From NCBI GenBank assembly GCA_009768935.1, contig WESA01000019.1, positions 1-47,082 of the forward strand: a stretch of DNA of 47,082 nucleotides, given 5' to 3'. Below are positions 15,919 to 23,636 of the stretch, in pieces. Source of the DNA: Rectinema subterraneum (lineage in GTDB: Bacteria > Spirochaetota > Spirochaetia > Treponematales > Rectinemataceae). Made by a program: the position numbers and the translations under genes. The notes under the pieces are model-generated. The model worked only from the letters and a program-made list of their open reading frames with translations. It did not search any database and had not been told where the DNA came from. Every line of letters begins with the position of its first letter. Position 1 is the stretch's first letter.

Positions 15919-18080
15919 AATGCATACATAATAACGAACGAATCAGCGGGCTTGTCGTGCCGCTTCTCTCGCTCAGGAAAAACAAGAGCGCCGCGTGCGG
16001 CGTATTTTCGGATTTGACGGAACTCGCCAAGCTTGCGAAGCAGTGGGGCCTTTCACTCATTCAGCTTTTGCCGCTCAACGATACAGGGAACGGCACCTCT
16101 CCATATTCAGCATTGAGCGCGTTTGCTTTGCACCCGATCTATATCTCGCTTCCAGAAGTTCCCAAAACAATGGAATCGCTGGGGGCCCCGCTCGCTCAAT
16201 CTGCAATCGATATACTCAAAAAGGCCGAGAACAAGCTTGCGCGCGCCCATGCCGGAAACAAACGAGTTGCCTTCGAAGCAGTGCTTTCGGATAAGCTTGC
16301 TGCGCTTCGCTCGGTCTGGAATGAGAGCCAGGAATATTGCCGCCCCCTCGCCGAACTCTTTGCAGCGCAAGAAACCTGGGCCAAGTCCTATGCCTGCTTC
16401 ATGGCCCTCAAAGAAAAATATGGCCTTGCCCCCTGGTGGGAATGGCCCGAATATCGCGATGTCACGCCTACCGATATCGAAACCCTCTGGGACAGCAGCG
16501 AAACCGGCGAAGAAGCCCGTTTCCGTCTCTGGTTGCAGATCCTTGCGCGCGAACAACTCAAGGATGCTGCGCATTCTGTTGCCGGGATGAGCATCGACAT
16601 CATGGGCGACATCCCCATACTACTCGCAAAAGATTCTGCCGACGTCTGGTGCGATCGCGACATCTTTATCCTCAATTCCCAGGCTGGGGCGCCGCCCGAT
16701 ATGTATTCGCCGCGCGGGCAGAACTGGGGTTTTCCGCTCTACAACTGGGACGCTCTCAAGGCCGGGGATTATGCGTTCTGGCGTCAGCGGCTTGCCTATG
16801 CCGACCAATTCTATACAAGCTATCGTATCGACCATGTGCTGGGCTTTTTTCGCATCTGGGCGATCAGCGCATTCGAAAGCGAAGCGTTTCTAGGCGAGTT
16901 TGAACCTTCTGAGCGCTTGGCGCGGTCAGAGCTTTCTGCCCTTGGTTTTTCTGACGAGCGGATTACCTGGCTGTCAAAGCCGCATATTCCTGAATGGAAA
17001 ATCCAGAACATGGAAGCCCGTTGCATCGATGCATTCAATCGCGCAGAGGGCGCTCCGCACGTTTCTCAAGCGGGAGATACCAAAGCCAGCGCGGATCGCA
17101 GGATATCCCTGGTGCAGCGTCTTGACCACCTGCGCCAGGTTTGTTTTTCGCGCATCAAGAATGAGCCACTTTTTCTGTTCAGCGCCCAAATCCGCGGCAG
17201 CGCCGATATCAACTCAAAAGTGGCCGCCCTCAAAGGAGATTTTCCGCAGGCAGCCAGCGCCCTGTCAGACTACGCGCAGAGCATGTGCGAATGGTGGACC
17301 GACCGAGCTCTCTACGAAGTCGAGCCCGATCGTTTTGTATTCACCTGGGAATACCACAACACAACGAGCTGGAAGAGCTTGAGCATGCAGGAACAAGAAG
17401 CGCTTGAACAAAAGGCTGCCGAGCTTGCTTCGAAGTCCCTCGCCGAGTGGGAAGCGCGAGGGCGCGAACTTCTTTCGATGCTTGTTGCTTCGACTGGCAT
17501 GCAGCCCTTTGCCGAGGATCTCGGCGCAGTTCCCCCCTGTGTGCCGAAAGTGCTCAAAGAGCTCAAGATTCCTGGCTTGCGCGTTCTGCGCTGGGAGCGC
17601 GAATGGGATAAGCCCGGCCAGCCTTACATTCAGCTCGAAACCTATGAGTCTTTGTCGGTCGCCTGTACTTCCGTGCACGATTCTTCGAGCATGCGCCAGT
17701 GGTGGGAAGAAGAGGCTGACCGCGCACAGCTCTGGGCGATGTTCAAAAAAATGGCGGAAAAGGATGCGCTGCTCAGTTCTCTGCTTGCGAATTGCTCGCA
17801 AGAGGCGCCAGAAGCACTTGAGCCATCGGCTGCTGCGGTGCTTGTCCGGGCCCTTGTCCTCTCTGCCTCGAATGTTGTGGTGTATCCCCTTCAGGATATT
17901 CTCGCCTGTCATCCTGAATGGCGAGAGCCCGATGCCAGGGATGAGCGCATCAATGTGCCAGGCACAACGCTCCCATCTAATTGGAGTTATCGCGTCCGCG
18001 AAAACTTGAGGACGCTGGCAAGTGACAAGGATTTTGCCGCGTTTGTGTCGAGAATCGCTGTTCGGGGAGCCTCGAAGTGA
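15915..18080 (+). CDS. malQ: 4-alpha-glucanotransferase (GH77, amylomaltase)
   Basis: This enzyme disproportionates alpha-1,4-glucans in maltodextrin or glycogen metabolism. The 721-residue protein has the GH77 start (LPLNDTGNGTSPYSALSAFALHP), the catalytic nucleophile in SYRIDHVLGFFRIW (Asp306) and the acid/base region FAEDLGAVP (Glu534). The transition-state Asp is expected in VHDSSSMRQWW. It is longer than typical amylomaltases of 500-650 residues; the extra length lies mainly in the region between about residues 340 and 480. Its start overlaps the radA stop and its stop overlaps the next start. Confidence 0.95.
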   Translation: MKCIHNNERISGLVVPLLSLRKNKSAACGVFSDLTELAKLAKQWGLSLIQLLPLNDTGNGTSPYSALSAFALHPIYISLPEVPKTMESLGAPLAQSAIDILKKAENKLARAHAGNKRVAFEAVLSDKLAALRSVWNESQEYCRPLAELFAAQETWAKSYACFMALKEKYGLAPWWEWPEYRDVTPTDIETLWDSSETGEEARFRLWLQILAREQLKDAAHSVAGMSIDIMGDIPILLAKDSADVWCDRDIFILNSQAGAPPDMYSPRGQNWGFPLYNWDALKAGDYAFWRQRLAYADQFYTSYRIDHVLGFFRIWAISAFESEAFLGEFEPSERLARSELSALGFSDERITWLSKPHIPEWKIQNMEARCIDAFNRAEGAPHVSQAGDTKASADRRISLVQRLDHLRQVCFSRIKNEPLFLFSAQIRGSADINSKVAALKGDFPQAASALSDYAQSMCEWWTDRALYEVEPDRFVFTWEYHNTTSWKSLSMQEQEALEQKAAELASKSLAEWEARGRELLSMLVASTGMQPFAEDLGAVPPCVPKVLKELKIPGLRVLRWEREWDKPGQPYIQLETYESLSVACTSVHDSSSMRQWWEEEADRAQLWAMFKKMAEKDALLSSLLANCSQEAPEALEPSAAAVLVRALVLSASNVVVYPLQDILACHPEWREPDARDERINVPGTTLPSNWSYRVRENLRTLASDKDFAAFVSRIAVRGASK

Positions 18081-19027
18081 ATTTTTTAAAAGACGAGCTG
18101 CGCCGCATCGCGGGCAAATCCCTCAAGCGCACCATCGACACTTCATGGTTTCTTATAAAAATCATGGTGCCAGTGAGCCTTCTAGTCACCTTGCTCGGCT
18201 GGAGTGGGCTTCTTGCAAAAATAGCTGTGGTTTTGCGCCCGCTTATGCGCCTTCTGGGTCTGCCAGGCGAAGCAGCCCTTGTGTACATCTCTGGCGCCCT
18301 CCTCAACAATTATTCCTCAATCGCTGTCATGAGTTCCATGAATCTGAGCCTGAGGGATGCAACCATCCTCGCGGTCATGTGCCTCATCTCGCACAACCTG
18401 CTCGTCGAGACGGCCGTTATGAAATCCATCGGCTCTTCGGCGCTGAAGATGGCTCTCTTGAGGATTGGCACTGCGATGGTTGGCGGTTTTCTGCTCAACC
18501 TCATTCTTCCGGCTTCATTTGCCCAGATACAGCTGTTCAGCGCTTCGGCAACTGCTAATAGCGCATTCTGGCCAACGATGGCTTCATGGGCGCTCTCGAC
18601 GCTCAAGCTCACTGCAAGGATTATCGTGTACATTTTGGCGCTCATGTTCGCCCAAACCCTGCTCGAACAATTCAACCTTATGGAGTGGCTCTCGAAGTGG
18701 CTCGGCTGGCTTATGCGCTTGTTCGGCCTCGAACCCTCGATGGGCTTTATGTGGATTGTCATCAATATCGTGGGCTATGCGTATGGCGCGGGCATCATCA
18801 AAGCTGCGCGCGACGAAGGCCGCATGACCCTGCAGGAAGGTGACCTTTTCAACCACCATGCGGCGATTTCCCATTCGCTCCTCGAGGATACCGTGCTGTA
18901 TGCGGCGATTTCGATACCGGTGCTATGGCTTATTGTACCAAGGCTTGCGCTGGCTGTTGTTGTTGTATGGGGTGAGCGGCTCAGGCGCTACTTATTCAGG
19001 CGCTCGTTGAAGGCCGGGGTGGTATAA
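18077..19027 (+). CDS. Nucleoside-recognition (Gate/SpmA-like) membrane protein
   Basis: This 316-residue integral membrane protein has about eight hydrophobic segments and two repeated halves, each with a Gate-domain-like motif (SGALLNNYSSIAVM near residue 75; NIVGYAYGAGIIKAARDEG near 230). Such domains occur in nucleoside transporters and in the sporulation proteins SpmA/SpmB, but spirochaetes do not sporulate, so the substrate is unknown. The GTG start at 18077 overlaps the malQ TGA (GTGA), implying translational coupling. It is the last gene of the radA operon. Confidence 0.8.
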   Translation: MNFLKDELRRIAGKSLKRTIDTSWFLIKIMVPVSLLVTLLGWSGLLAKIAVVLRPLMRLLGLPGEAALVYISGALLNNYSSIAVMSSMNLSLRDATILAVMCLISHNLLVETAVMKSIGSSALKMALLRIGTAMVGGFLLNLILPASFAQIQLFSASATANSAFWPTMASWALSTLKLTARIIVYILALMFAQTLLEQFNLMEWLSKWLGWLMRLFGLEPSMGFMWIVINIVGYAYGAGIIKAARDEGRMTLQEGDLFNHHAAISHSLLEDTVLYAAISIPVLWLIVPRLALAVVVVWGERLRRYLFRRSLKAGVV

Positions 19028-19092
19028 GAGATAAAGAGAGCGAATTGCAGGCAAAAAAATTGCAGCGATGCACGGAACGAACCATGGCGCAC

Positions 19093-19488
19093 TCAGTGCA
19101 ATATTTTCAGGCCATATTTTGTGTATGCATCGGCTTTTCCATCCGATGACAAAAAGAAATAATCCGAAGTGATGGCTTGCCAGACAAGGATGCGGTCAAA
19201 GGGGTCTCTGTGCTCTATTGGCAGCCTGTAGAATGAGATGAGTTCGTCGTTTGTAAAAGTGCGGCATCTGAGGAAGCTGTTTTCTATTTCGCGATAGAGA
19301 TCTTCAGGGCTTATTCCCTCGAAAACAAGCTTCCCAAGGTTATATTTGATCGAGATTTCCCAGAGGCTTGCTTGGCTGTAGAAGATTTCGTTGTCTTCCG
19401 CAAGAATGATATCCATAAGTCTTTTTTCTATTCTATACGTATCGAGGAATGCCCAGAGCAAGTAGTGGGTGTCGAGCAATATGTTCAT
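19093..19488 (-). CDS. PIN-domain toxin (VapC-like)
   Basis: This 131-residue PIN-domain ribonuclease is the probable toxin of a type II toxin-antitoxin pair. Acidic active-site residues are visible in LLDTHYLLWAF (Asp6), SQASLWEISIKYNLGK (Glu44), and HRDPFDRILVWQA (Asp94 and Asp97), with a terminal GLKIL strand. The pattern is that of the subfamily paired with Phd/YefM antitoxins. Its start overlaps the antitoxin stop by 4 nt (ATGA), so it is translated only after the antitoxin. The RNA target is unknown. Confidence 0.92.
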   Translation of the reverse strand: MNILLDTHYLLWAFLDTYRIEKRLMDIILAEDNEIFYSQASLWEISIKYNLGKLVFEGISPEDLYREIENSFLRCRTFTNDELISFYRLPIEHRDPFDRILVWQAITSDYFFLSSDGKADAYTKYGLKILH

Positions 19489-19724
19489 GAGTTCAATAAT
19501 TCCTCATCGGAGATGGTCCAATCCTCACTGATCCGAATTTTTGCCTTGCCTTCAAGGGTCCCCAATTTTCTTTCTTTCATTTTTTTGTACTGTTCAATAG
19601 GCACGATAACCGCTATGGTTTCTTTCTTTTTCCCGAAGGTAATTCCTATTTCGGAGCCCGCCTCGACTTCCTTGAGGACAGAGGAAAATTGAGCTCTGAT
19701 TTCGGCGACTTGGAAGGTTTTCAT
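19485..19724 (-). CDS. Phd/YefM-family antitoxin
   Basis: This 79-residue antitoxin begins MKTFQVAEIRAQFSSVLKEVEAG, the Phd/YefM DNA-binding domain, followed by a strand GKKKETIAVIVPIEQYKKM and an acidic toxin-wrapping tail (ISEDWTISDEELL). ATG 19724 is preferred to an upstream in-frame ATG because the family domain starts there and the -10 box lies 6 nt ahead. It has no Shine-Dalgarno sequence, so a leaderless mRNA is predicted. It would autorepress the operon together with the toxin. Confidence 0.92.
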   Translation of the reverse strand: MKTFQVAEIRAQFSSVLKEVEAGSEIGITFGKKKETIAVIVPIEQYKKMKERKLGTLEGKAKIRISEDWTISDEELLNS

Positions 19725-19730
19725 AATGGT

Positions 19731-19759
19731 AGTATATCGAATTAGTACATAATGGTCAA
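19731..19759 (-). promoter_or_regulatory. Promoter of the toxin-antitoxin operon
   Basis: On the minus strand TTGACC (19754-19759), a 17-bp spacer and TATACT (19731-19736) are followed by 6 nt and the antitoxin ATG. Predicted +1 is the A of the start codon. Confidence 0.78.
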
Positions 19760-19819
19760 GTTGTACATTTATCATGCCCGCGCGAGCCCCGCCGCCCACA
19801 GCGCAGCAAAAATCTCAGG

Positions 19820-20842
19820 CTAGATTCCCGTAAACGTGAGCCAGCCACCGATAATCCGCACCAGGCCAATCGCTCCTGCTATTTCGAGGATTGCGAGCAC
19901 GAAAAACAGCGCAGAAAGAAGCCAGGGAAGGGTCGGGCGCCGCGTAGAGCCGGAGTTCGCTGTTGTTTGAGGCGAAGCAGGCTGTGTCTGGTCCGGTGCT
20001 ATGGCCTCTTCTTGCAAGTGCGTGCGGCGGCGATTCAGGATTACCCTGAATGAGAGCGCCGCGAATAACAGCCAGACAGCAGCGCCAATCAATCTCGAAA
20101 AGAAAGGAGAAGAGGCATCAAAGCTCAAAAGCACTATTCCAGCCTGGGCAGCCAAAGCAGAAATGCGCGAAACCGAGCCCAGCACCATCACGATACCGAA
20201 TGCCACAAGCAACAGGCCCGAGACAATGCGAACGCCATTGCCATGTTTTTTCAGAAAGCCCAGAAGCGGCGAAAGGCGTTCAAAAAAGAGTGCGCTCGCG
20301 ATAAACGGGATTGCGAATCCTGCGGAGTAGGCAACCAGAAGGAGGGCTGCGGCTGCAATGTTTGCATTTCGCGCGGCCATCAACAAAATCGATGCAAGAA
20401 TAGGCCCGATGCACGGCGACCAGCCTGCAGCGAACGCTAATCCCATCAGGAAAGAATTAACCTGACCCCGACCTTTACCTGCAAATTTCTGGATGAGCCG
20501 GGCATCATTGTTCAAAATCCGGATAAAATCGAACATGATGTTGAACCCGAGCACAATGACAATGATTCCAGCAATTTGCCCGAACAGTCTCGAAGCCCCG
20601 GCGCCTGCAAAGCTCATGCCACCCGAGAAAATGATGCCCAGCAGTGTAAATGCGAGCGTAAATCCGGCGGAGAACATGAGGCTTGCAGTGAGTAGCTTTG
20701 CCCGTTTTTGCTGGCCCGAAAGCTCTTTTATCGTAAGTCCTGATAAAAGAGAAAGATATGCAGGAAGCAGCGGGAGCACACAAGGAGAAATAAAGGAGAC
20801 AAGTCCTGCGGCAAAGGCAGCGATCAGGTCGGGTTGATTCAT
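19820..20842 (-). CDS. ccdA: CcdA/DsbD-family thiol-disulfide transmembrane protein
   Basis: This membrane protein carries reducing equivalents from cytoplasmic thioredoxin to extracytoplasmic thiol proteins. The 340-residue sequence has the DsbD-beta/CcdA core of six helices with redox cysteines in SFISPCVLPLLPAYL (Cys22) and GWSPCIGPILAS. The two halves are followed by a linker of about 50 residues and one extra C-terminal hydrophobic segment, so it is longer than minimal CcdA (about 230 residues). It overlaps the preceding tlpA-like gene by 4 nt. The pair would form a periplasmic reductive pathway. Confidence 0.92.
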   Translation of the reverse strand: MNQPDLIAAFAAGLVSFISPCVLPLLPAYLSLLSGLTIKELSGQQKRAKLLTASLMFSAGFTLAFTLLGIIFSGGMSFAGAGASRLFGQIAGIIVIVLGFNIMFDFIRILNNDARLIQKFAGKGRGQVNSFLMGLAFAAGWSPCIGPILASILLMAARNANIAAAALLLVAYSAGFAIPFIASALFFERLSPLLGFLKKHGNGVRIVSGLLLVAFGIVMVLGSVSRISALAAQAGIVLLSFDASSPFFSRLIGAAVWLLFAALSFRVILNRRRTHLQEEAIAPDQTQPASPQTTANSGSTRRPTLPWLLSALFFVLAILEIAGAIGLVRIIGGWLTFTGI

Positions 20843-21432
20843 TTGCGCGCAAGCTCCTTCATGATGCGCACAAACTCGGGATTGTCGTATTCAAAAGCAC
20901 CGATAATGCCCGCGATGAATTTCCCATTCTTGTCGAGAATATAGGTTGTGGGGATGCCGCGGGATGCATACAGCGCGGCAAGGCTGTTTTTCGGGTCGAC
21001 ATAGACAGGGTAGGTGATCTTGTTCTGTTCCAGAAACGTTTTGACACTGGCAGGAGGCTCGCCAAGATCAATTGCCATGATTTCGAATTTTTCGCCTTTC
21101 ATGGTTTCGTGAAGCTTCTGAATGGTGGGGATTTCCTGCTTGCACGGTGGGCACCAGGTTGCCCAGAAATTGAGGAGAGTGATATTGCCTTTGGTGGAAA
21201 GGCGGCTTTTCAGGCTCCCGTTGATTGCAGCAACACTGAAATTGGGCTGTTCGAAGGGCTGGTCGAACACATAAAAACCGAGGGCCTCGAGGCCGGAAGC
21301 ATACCATGGCCGCGTTTCGGCAGCTGCGGCAGGCTGTGCGGAGGATAGCACAATAATCAACGAAAGCAGAATGAATGATGATGATTGAAAGATCAATCTG
21401 GAACTGAGCGGGCGATTCTGGCTGTGTGCCAT
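20839..21432 (-). CDS. TlpA-like secreted thioredoxin
   Basis: This 197-residue thiol-disulfide oxidoreductase has an N-terminal signal sequence or anchor (hydrophobic segment about residues 17-38, with AAAAET as a possible cleavage site). The thioredoxin active site is WATWCPPCKQE near residue 90, and GIPTTYILDKNG carries the conserved cis-proline near 155. It probably acts in the periplasm and is re-reduced by the CcdA protein encoded downstream, whose start overlaps its stop. CAGGAGAC precedes the ATG. Confidence 0.93.
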   Translation of the reverse strand: MAHSQNRPLSSRLIFQSSSFILLSLIIVLSSAQPAAAAETRPWYASGLEALGFYVFDQPFEQPNFSVAAINGSLKSRLSTKGNITLLNFWATWCPPCKQEIPTIQKLHETMKGEKFEIMAIDLGEPPASVKTFLEQNKITYPVYVDPKNSLAALYASRGIPTTYILDKNGKFIAGIIGAFEYDNPEFVRIMKELARK

Positions 21433-21738
21433 AGTGTCTCCTGTTCTTGGCTGCGCTATGTACGCGCCTTTTTTAAGTCAATCAGTTGCGCGGGGCGTGT
21501 ATAGACACAAGCGATCGGCGCAACGCAACATATAAAGTTTAATATATAATAAACAATTGAGCAACTGAGTTACAGGGTTTGAAGGAAAGAAGGGACAAGG
21601 AAAGATCGAAATTTTACGTAAAATTTTTTGTTACGTTAAGTTTTTGGCGGCGCCTTCGTCGTGCCGTTGCCGCTTTGCTCCGAAATCATTACTATTCAAT
21701 CGGATCTTTTTAAATTGATGCAAGGAGTCCTTAAAAAA
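21433..21738. other. AT-rich intergenic region between tlpA-like gene and clpP
   Basis: This gene-free stretch of about 300 bp is the most AT-rich in the window. It holds TATATAATAAAC around 21545 (a perfect -10 TATAAT without a good -35) and a perfect 18-bp palindrome AAATTTTACGTAAAATTT at 21609-21626, with a second TTACGTTAA at 21631-21639. No open frame in it looks coding. Confidence 0.6.
21609..21626. promoter_or_regulatory. 18-bp perfect palindrome upstream of clpP
   Basis: AAATTTTACGTAAAATTT equals its reverse complement and is followed by TTTTG and a partial copy TTACGTTAA. It could be an operator or a weak hairpin. It lies 112 bp before the clpP ATG. Confidence 0.45.
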
Positions 21739-22329
21739 ATGAAACTCGCAGAGCCGCAGACTACCGAAACCGAAGCCAAACGGCCCGAAGAACCTTTGAG
21801 CGAACGTTTTCTCAAAACCCGCACTGTCCTTCTTGTCGGCGAGGTCGACAAAGATCTTTCCGAAAAAGTGGTTCGACAGCTCTTGCTGCTCGACAGTATG
21901 TCCGAAGAACCAATCACGCTGCTTATCGATTCCCCGGGCGGCGATGTCTATGCCGGATTCTCGATTTTCGATGTGATCCGCTTTATCAAAGCGCCGGTGC
22001 GCATTGTCGGGATCGGTCTTGTTGCTTCAGCCGCAGCGCTGATTTTACTTGCAGTGCCCAAGGAGCGGCGTTTTGGCCTGCCCAATTCGTCGTATCTGAT
22101 TCATCAGCCTCTTTCGGGGATGAATGGGGTTGCTACCGAAATCGAAATTCATGCGCGTGAGCTCGAAAAAACGCGCGCGCGAATCAACGAGATCATCGCC
22201 GAAGCAACCGGGCAGCAGCTCGAAAAAATCACCAAAGACACTGACAGGGATTTCTGGATGAATGCGCCCGAAGCGATGCAGTATGGGCTTATCGGCAAGG
22301 TGATCGCCTCCAGAAACGAACTTATATAG
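21739..22329 (+). CDS. clpP: ClpP-family serine protease subunit
   Basis: This is a proteolytic subunit of the Clp complex, 196 residues, normal for the family. The catalytic triad is visible: Ser in GLVASAAALILLAV (near residue 93), His in NSSYLIHQP (near 118), and Asp in DTDRDFWMNAPEA (near 167). The DSPGGDVYAGFSIFD segment forms the oxyanion loop. The nucleophile context VASAA differs from the usual AASMG, which suggests a second, divergent ClpP as in other spirochaetes with two copies. I chose ATG 21739 for length and the AAGGAG at 21722-21727; no ATPase partner gene is adjacent. Confidence 0.88.
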   Translation: MKLAEPQTTETEAKRPEEPLSERFLKTRTVLLVGEVDKDLSEKVVRQLLLLDSMSEEPITLLIDSPGGDVYAGFSIFDVIRFIKAPVRIVGIGLVASAAALILLAVPKERRFGLPNSSYLIHQPLSGMNGVATEIEIHARELEKTRARINEIIAEATGQQLEKITKDTDRDFWMNAPEAMQYGLIGKVIASRNELI

Positions 22330-22374
22330 AACGAAAAAGCGAGCGCCCGCCCCTTCAAATTTGAAGCGCGGAGC

Positions 22375-22437
22375 ATGCCGGATGCGTCTTCCTTATGGAG
22401 AATAAGGAGGAAGTGTGCGTCCGGCATTTCTTTTTTT
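22375..22437 (+). terminator. Terminator/attenuator hairpin overlapping the start of the nuclease gene
   Basis: ATGCCGGA (22375-22382) pairs with TCCGGCAT (22420-22427). Inside it, TCTTCCTTAT pairs with ATAAGGAGGA (22387-22396 with 22402-22411), with a loop of 5 nt and a 4-nt bulge. The T-rich run TTTCTTTTTTT (22427-22437) follows. The stem contains the AAGGAGG ribosome-binding site and the GTG start of the next gene. Confidence 0.8.
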
Positions 22438-23539
22438 CGCAGCAATTGCCATGCTTGTCATCAGTTGCCGCTGTTCGCTCGGCTCTGTCGATCAGGCGCA
22501 AGAAATTCGCATTGTTTCGTACAATGTCCACAATCTCTTCGATGCCGAGGAAAGCGGCAACGAGTACCCCGAATTCAAGCCATCGAAAGGGAAATGGACA
22601 AAAGAGCTGTATGCAAAACGCCTGGCGAGTGTCATCGAAGCGGTTCGATCGCTTGGCAAGGGCAAAGACTCAGGCTCCGCGCAGGCCCGGGATCCTGATA
22701 TTCTCTGCGTCCAGGAAATCGAGAATGAAAAAGTGCTTGCAGACCTTGCAGAGCATTTCCGCAAAGGGGCTTATCGATATTGGGCGATAAGCGGACCGAA
22801 GGACAGCATCATCCATACAGGGGTTCTTTCACGCTTTCCTGTGACAGCAATGCACACCCATTCGGTAATGGATGCGTGGGGATTTGGTCCTTTGCGGGAC
22901 ATTCTCGAGGTCGAGCTGGATACTAGCGGCGCAACGAGTGACGCAGACCGCATTTTGCTCCTCATCTGCCACTGGAAATCCAAACGGGAAGGCGAGCAGG
23001 AAACCGAATCCGCGCGGCGCGCCGCCGCAGCTTTGTTGGCCCAACGAATTCGCGAAATCGAATCGGAAAAACCAGATTTGCCAATTATTGTGTGTGGCGA
23101 TTTCAACGAGTCGCCGGATGAATATCTCAGGATAAGCAGGCGCTATCCCACTGCCCTGATGCCGCTTGAATCTGGCTCTCCACCAGCAGCAGCCGAAGGC
23201 GAGCCACTCTGGGTTTCCCAAAGTTTTTTGCAGCCCGGTGGTTCATCACCCGATGATGCATCAAGAGTAGCGCTCTACAGCCCGTGGGCAGAAAAACCCG
23301 ATGGGTTCAGCATTGCCTATCGCGATAAGCGTGAGCAGTTCGATGGATTTCTTCTGAATGCAGCCTTACAGGATGGGTTCGGGCTCGAGTATGAAGGTTT
23401 TTGTACTTCTGAATCGCCTGTTCTTTTCGATGCATCCGGCAAACCTTTCGAATGGAATGGCAGTTCCGGCTATTCTGATCATTTGCCTGTCTGCCTTGTT
23501 CTTCAGAAAAATGCCGGGCAAGCCCGGGTACGCTACTAA
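22415..23539 (+). CDS. Endonuclease/exonuclease/phosphatase-family lipoprotein
   Basis: This 374-residue metal-dependent phosphoesterase or nuclease is predicted to be exported. The N-terminus MRPAFLFFAAIAMLVISC has a hydrophobic core and the lipobox LVISC, relaxed as in spirochaetes, so Cys18 would be lipidated. The EEP fold follows: SYNVHNLFD (residue 34 on), the metal-binding Glu in CVQEIEN, CGDFNESPD, and the final catalytic His in SDHLPV near residue 360. The start is GTG 22415 with AAGGAGG at 22404-22410, both inside the preceding terminator stem. Substrate (DNA, RNA or a phospholipid) is unknown. Confidence 0.87.
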   Translation: MRPAFLFFAAIAMLVISCRCSLGSVDQAQEIRIVSYNVHNLFDAEESGNEYPEFKPSKGKWTKELYAKRLASVIEAVRSLGKGKDSGSAQARDPDILCVQEIENEKVLADLAEHFRKGAYRYWAISGPKDSIIHTGVLSRFPVTAMHTHSVMDAWGFGPLRDILEVELDTSGATSDADRILLLICHWKSKREGEQETESARRAAAALLAQRIREIESEKPDLPIIVCGDFNESPDEYLRISRRYPTALMPLESGSPPAAAEGEPLWVSQSFLQPGGSSPDDASRVALYSPWAEKPDGFSIAYRDKREQFDGFLLNAALQDGFGLEYEGFCTSESPVLFDASGKPFEWNGSSGYSDHLPVCLVLQKNAGQARVRY

Positions 23540-23589
23540 ATGTATCGATGCAATATAGTCAATATAACTTGATGAAGCGTAATTAATAA

Positions 23590-23618
23590 TTGCATCCCGA
23601 AATAACGTGTGCTAATCT
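23590..23618 (+). promoter_or_regulatory. Promoter of the glycerate operon
   Basis: TTGCAT (23590-23595), a 17-bp spacer and TAATCT (23613-23618) predict transcription from about 23625, at the CAGGAGG ribosome-binding site. No operator-like repeat is evident. Confidence 0.6.
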
Positions 23619-23636
23619 TGCTTCCAGGAGGCATAT

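Noticed and set aside
19041..19075. Possible terminator for the toxin gene on the minus strand (TGCA-tcgc-TGCA then T run)
   Set aside because: Stem of only four or five pairs; too weak to list.
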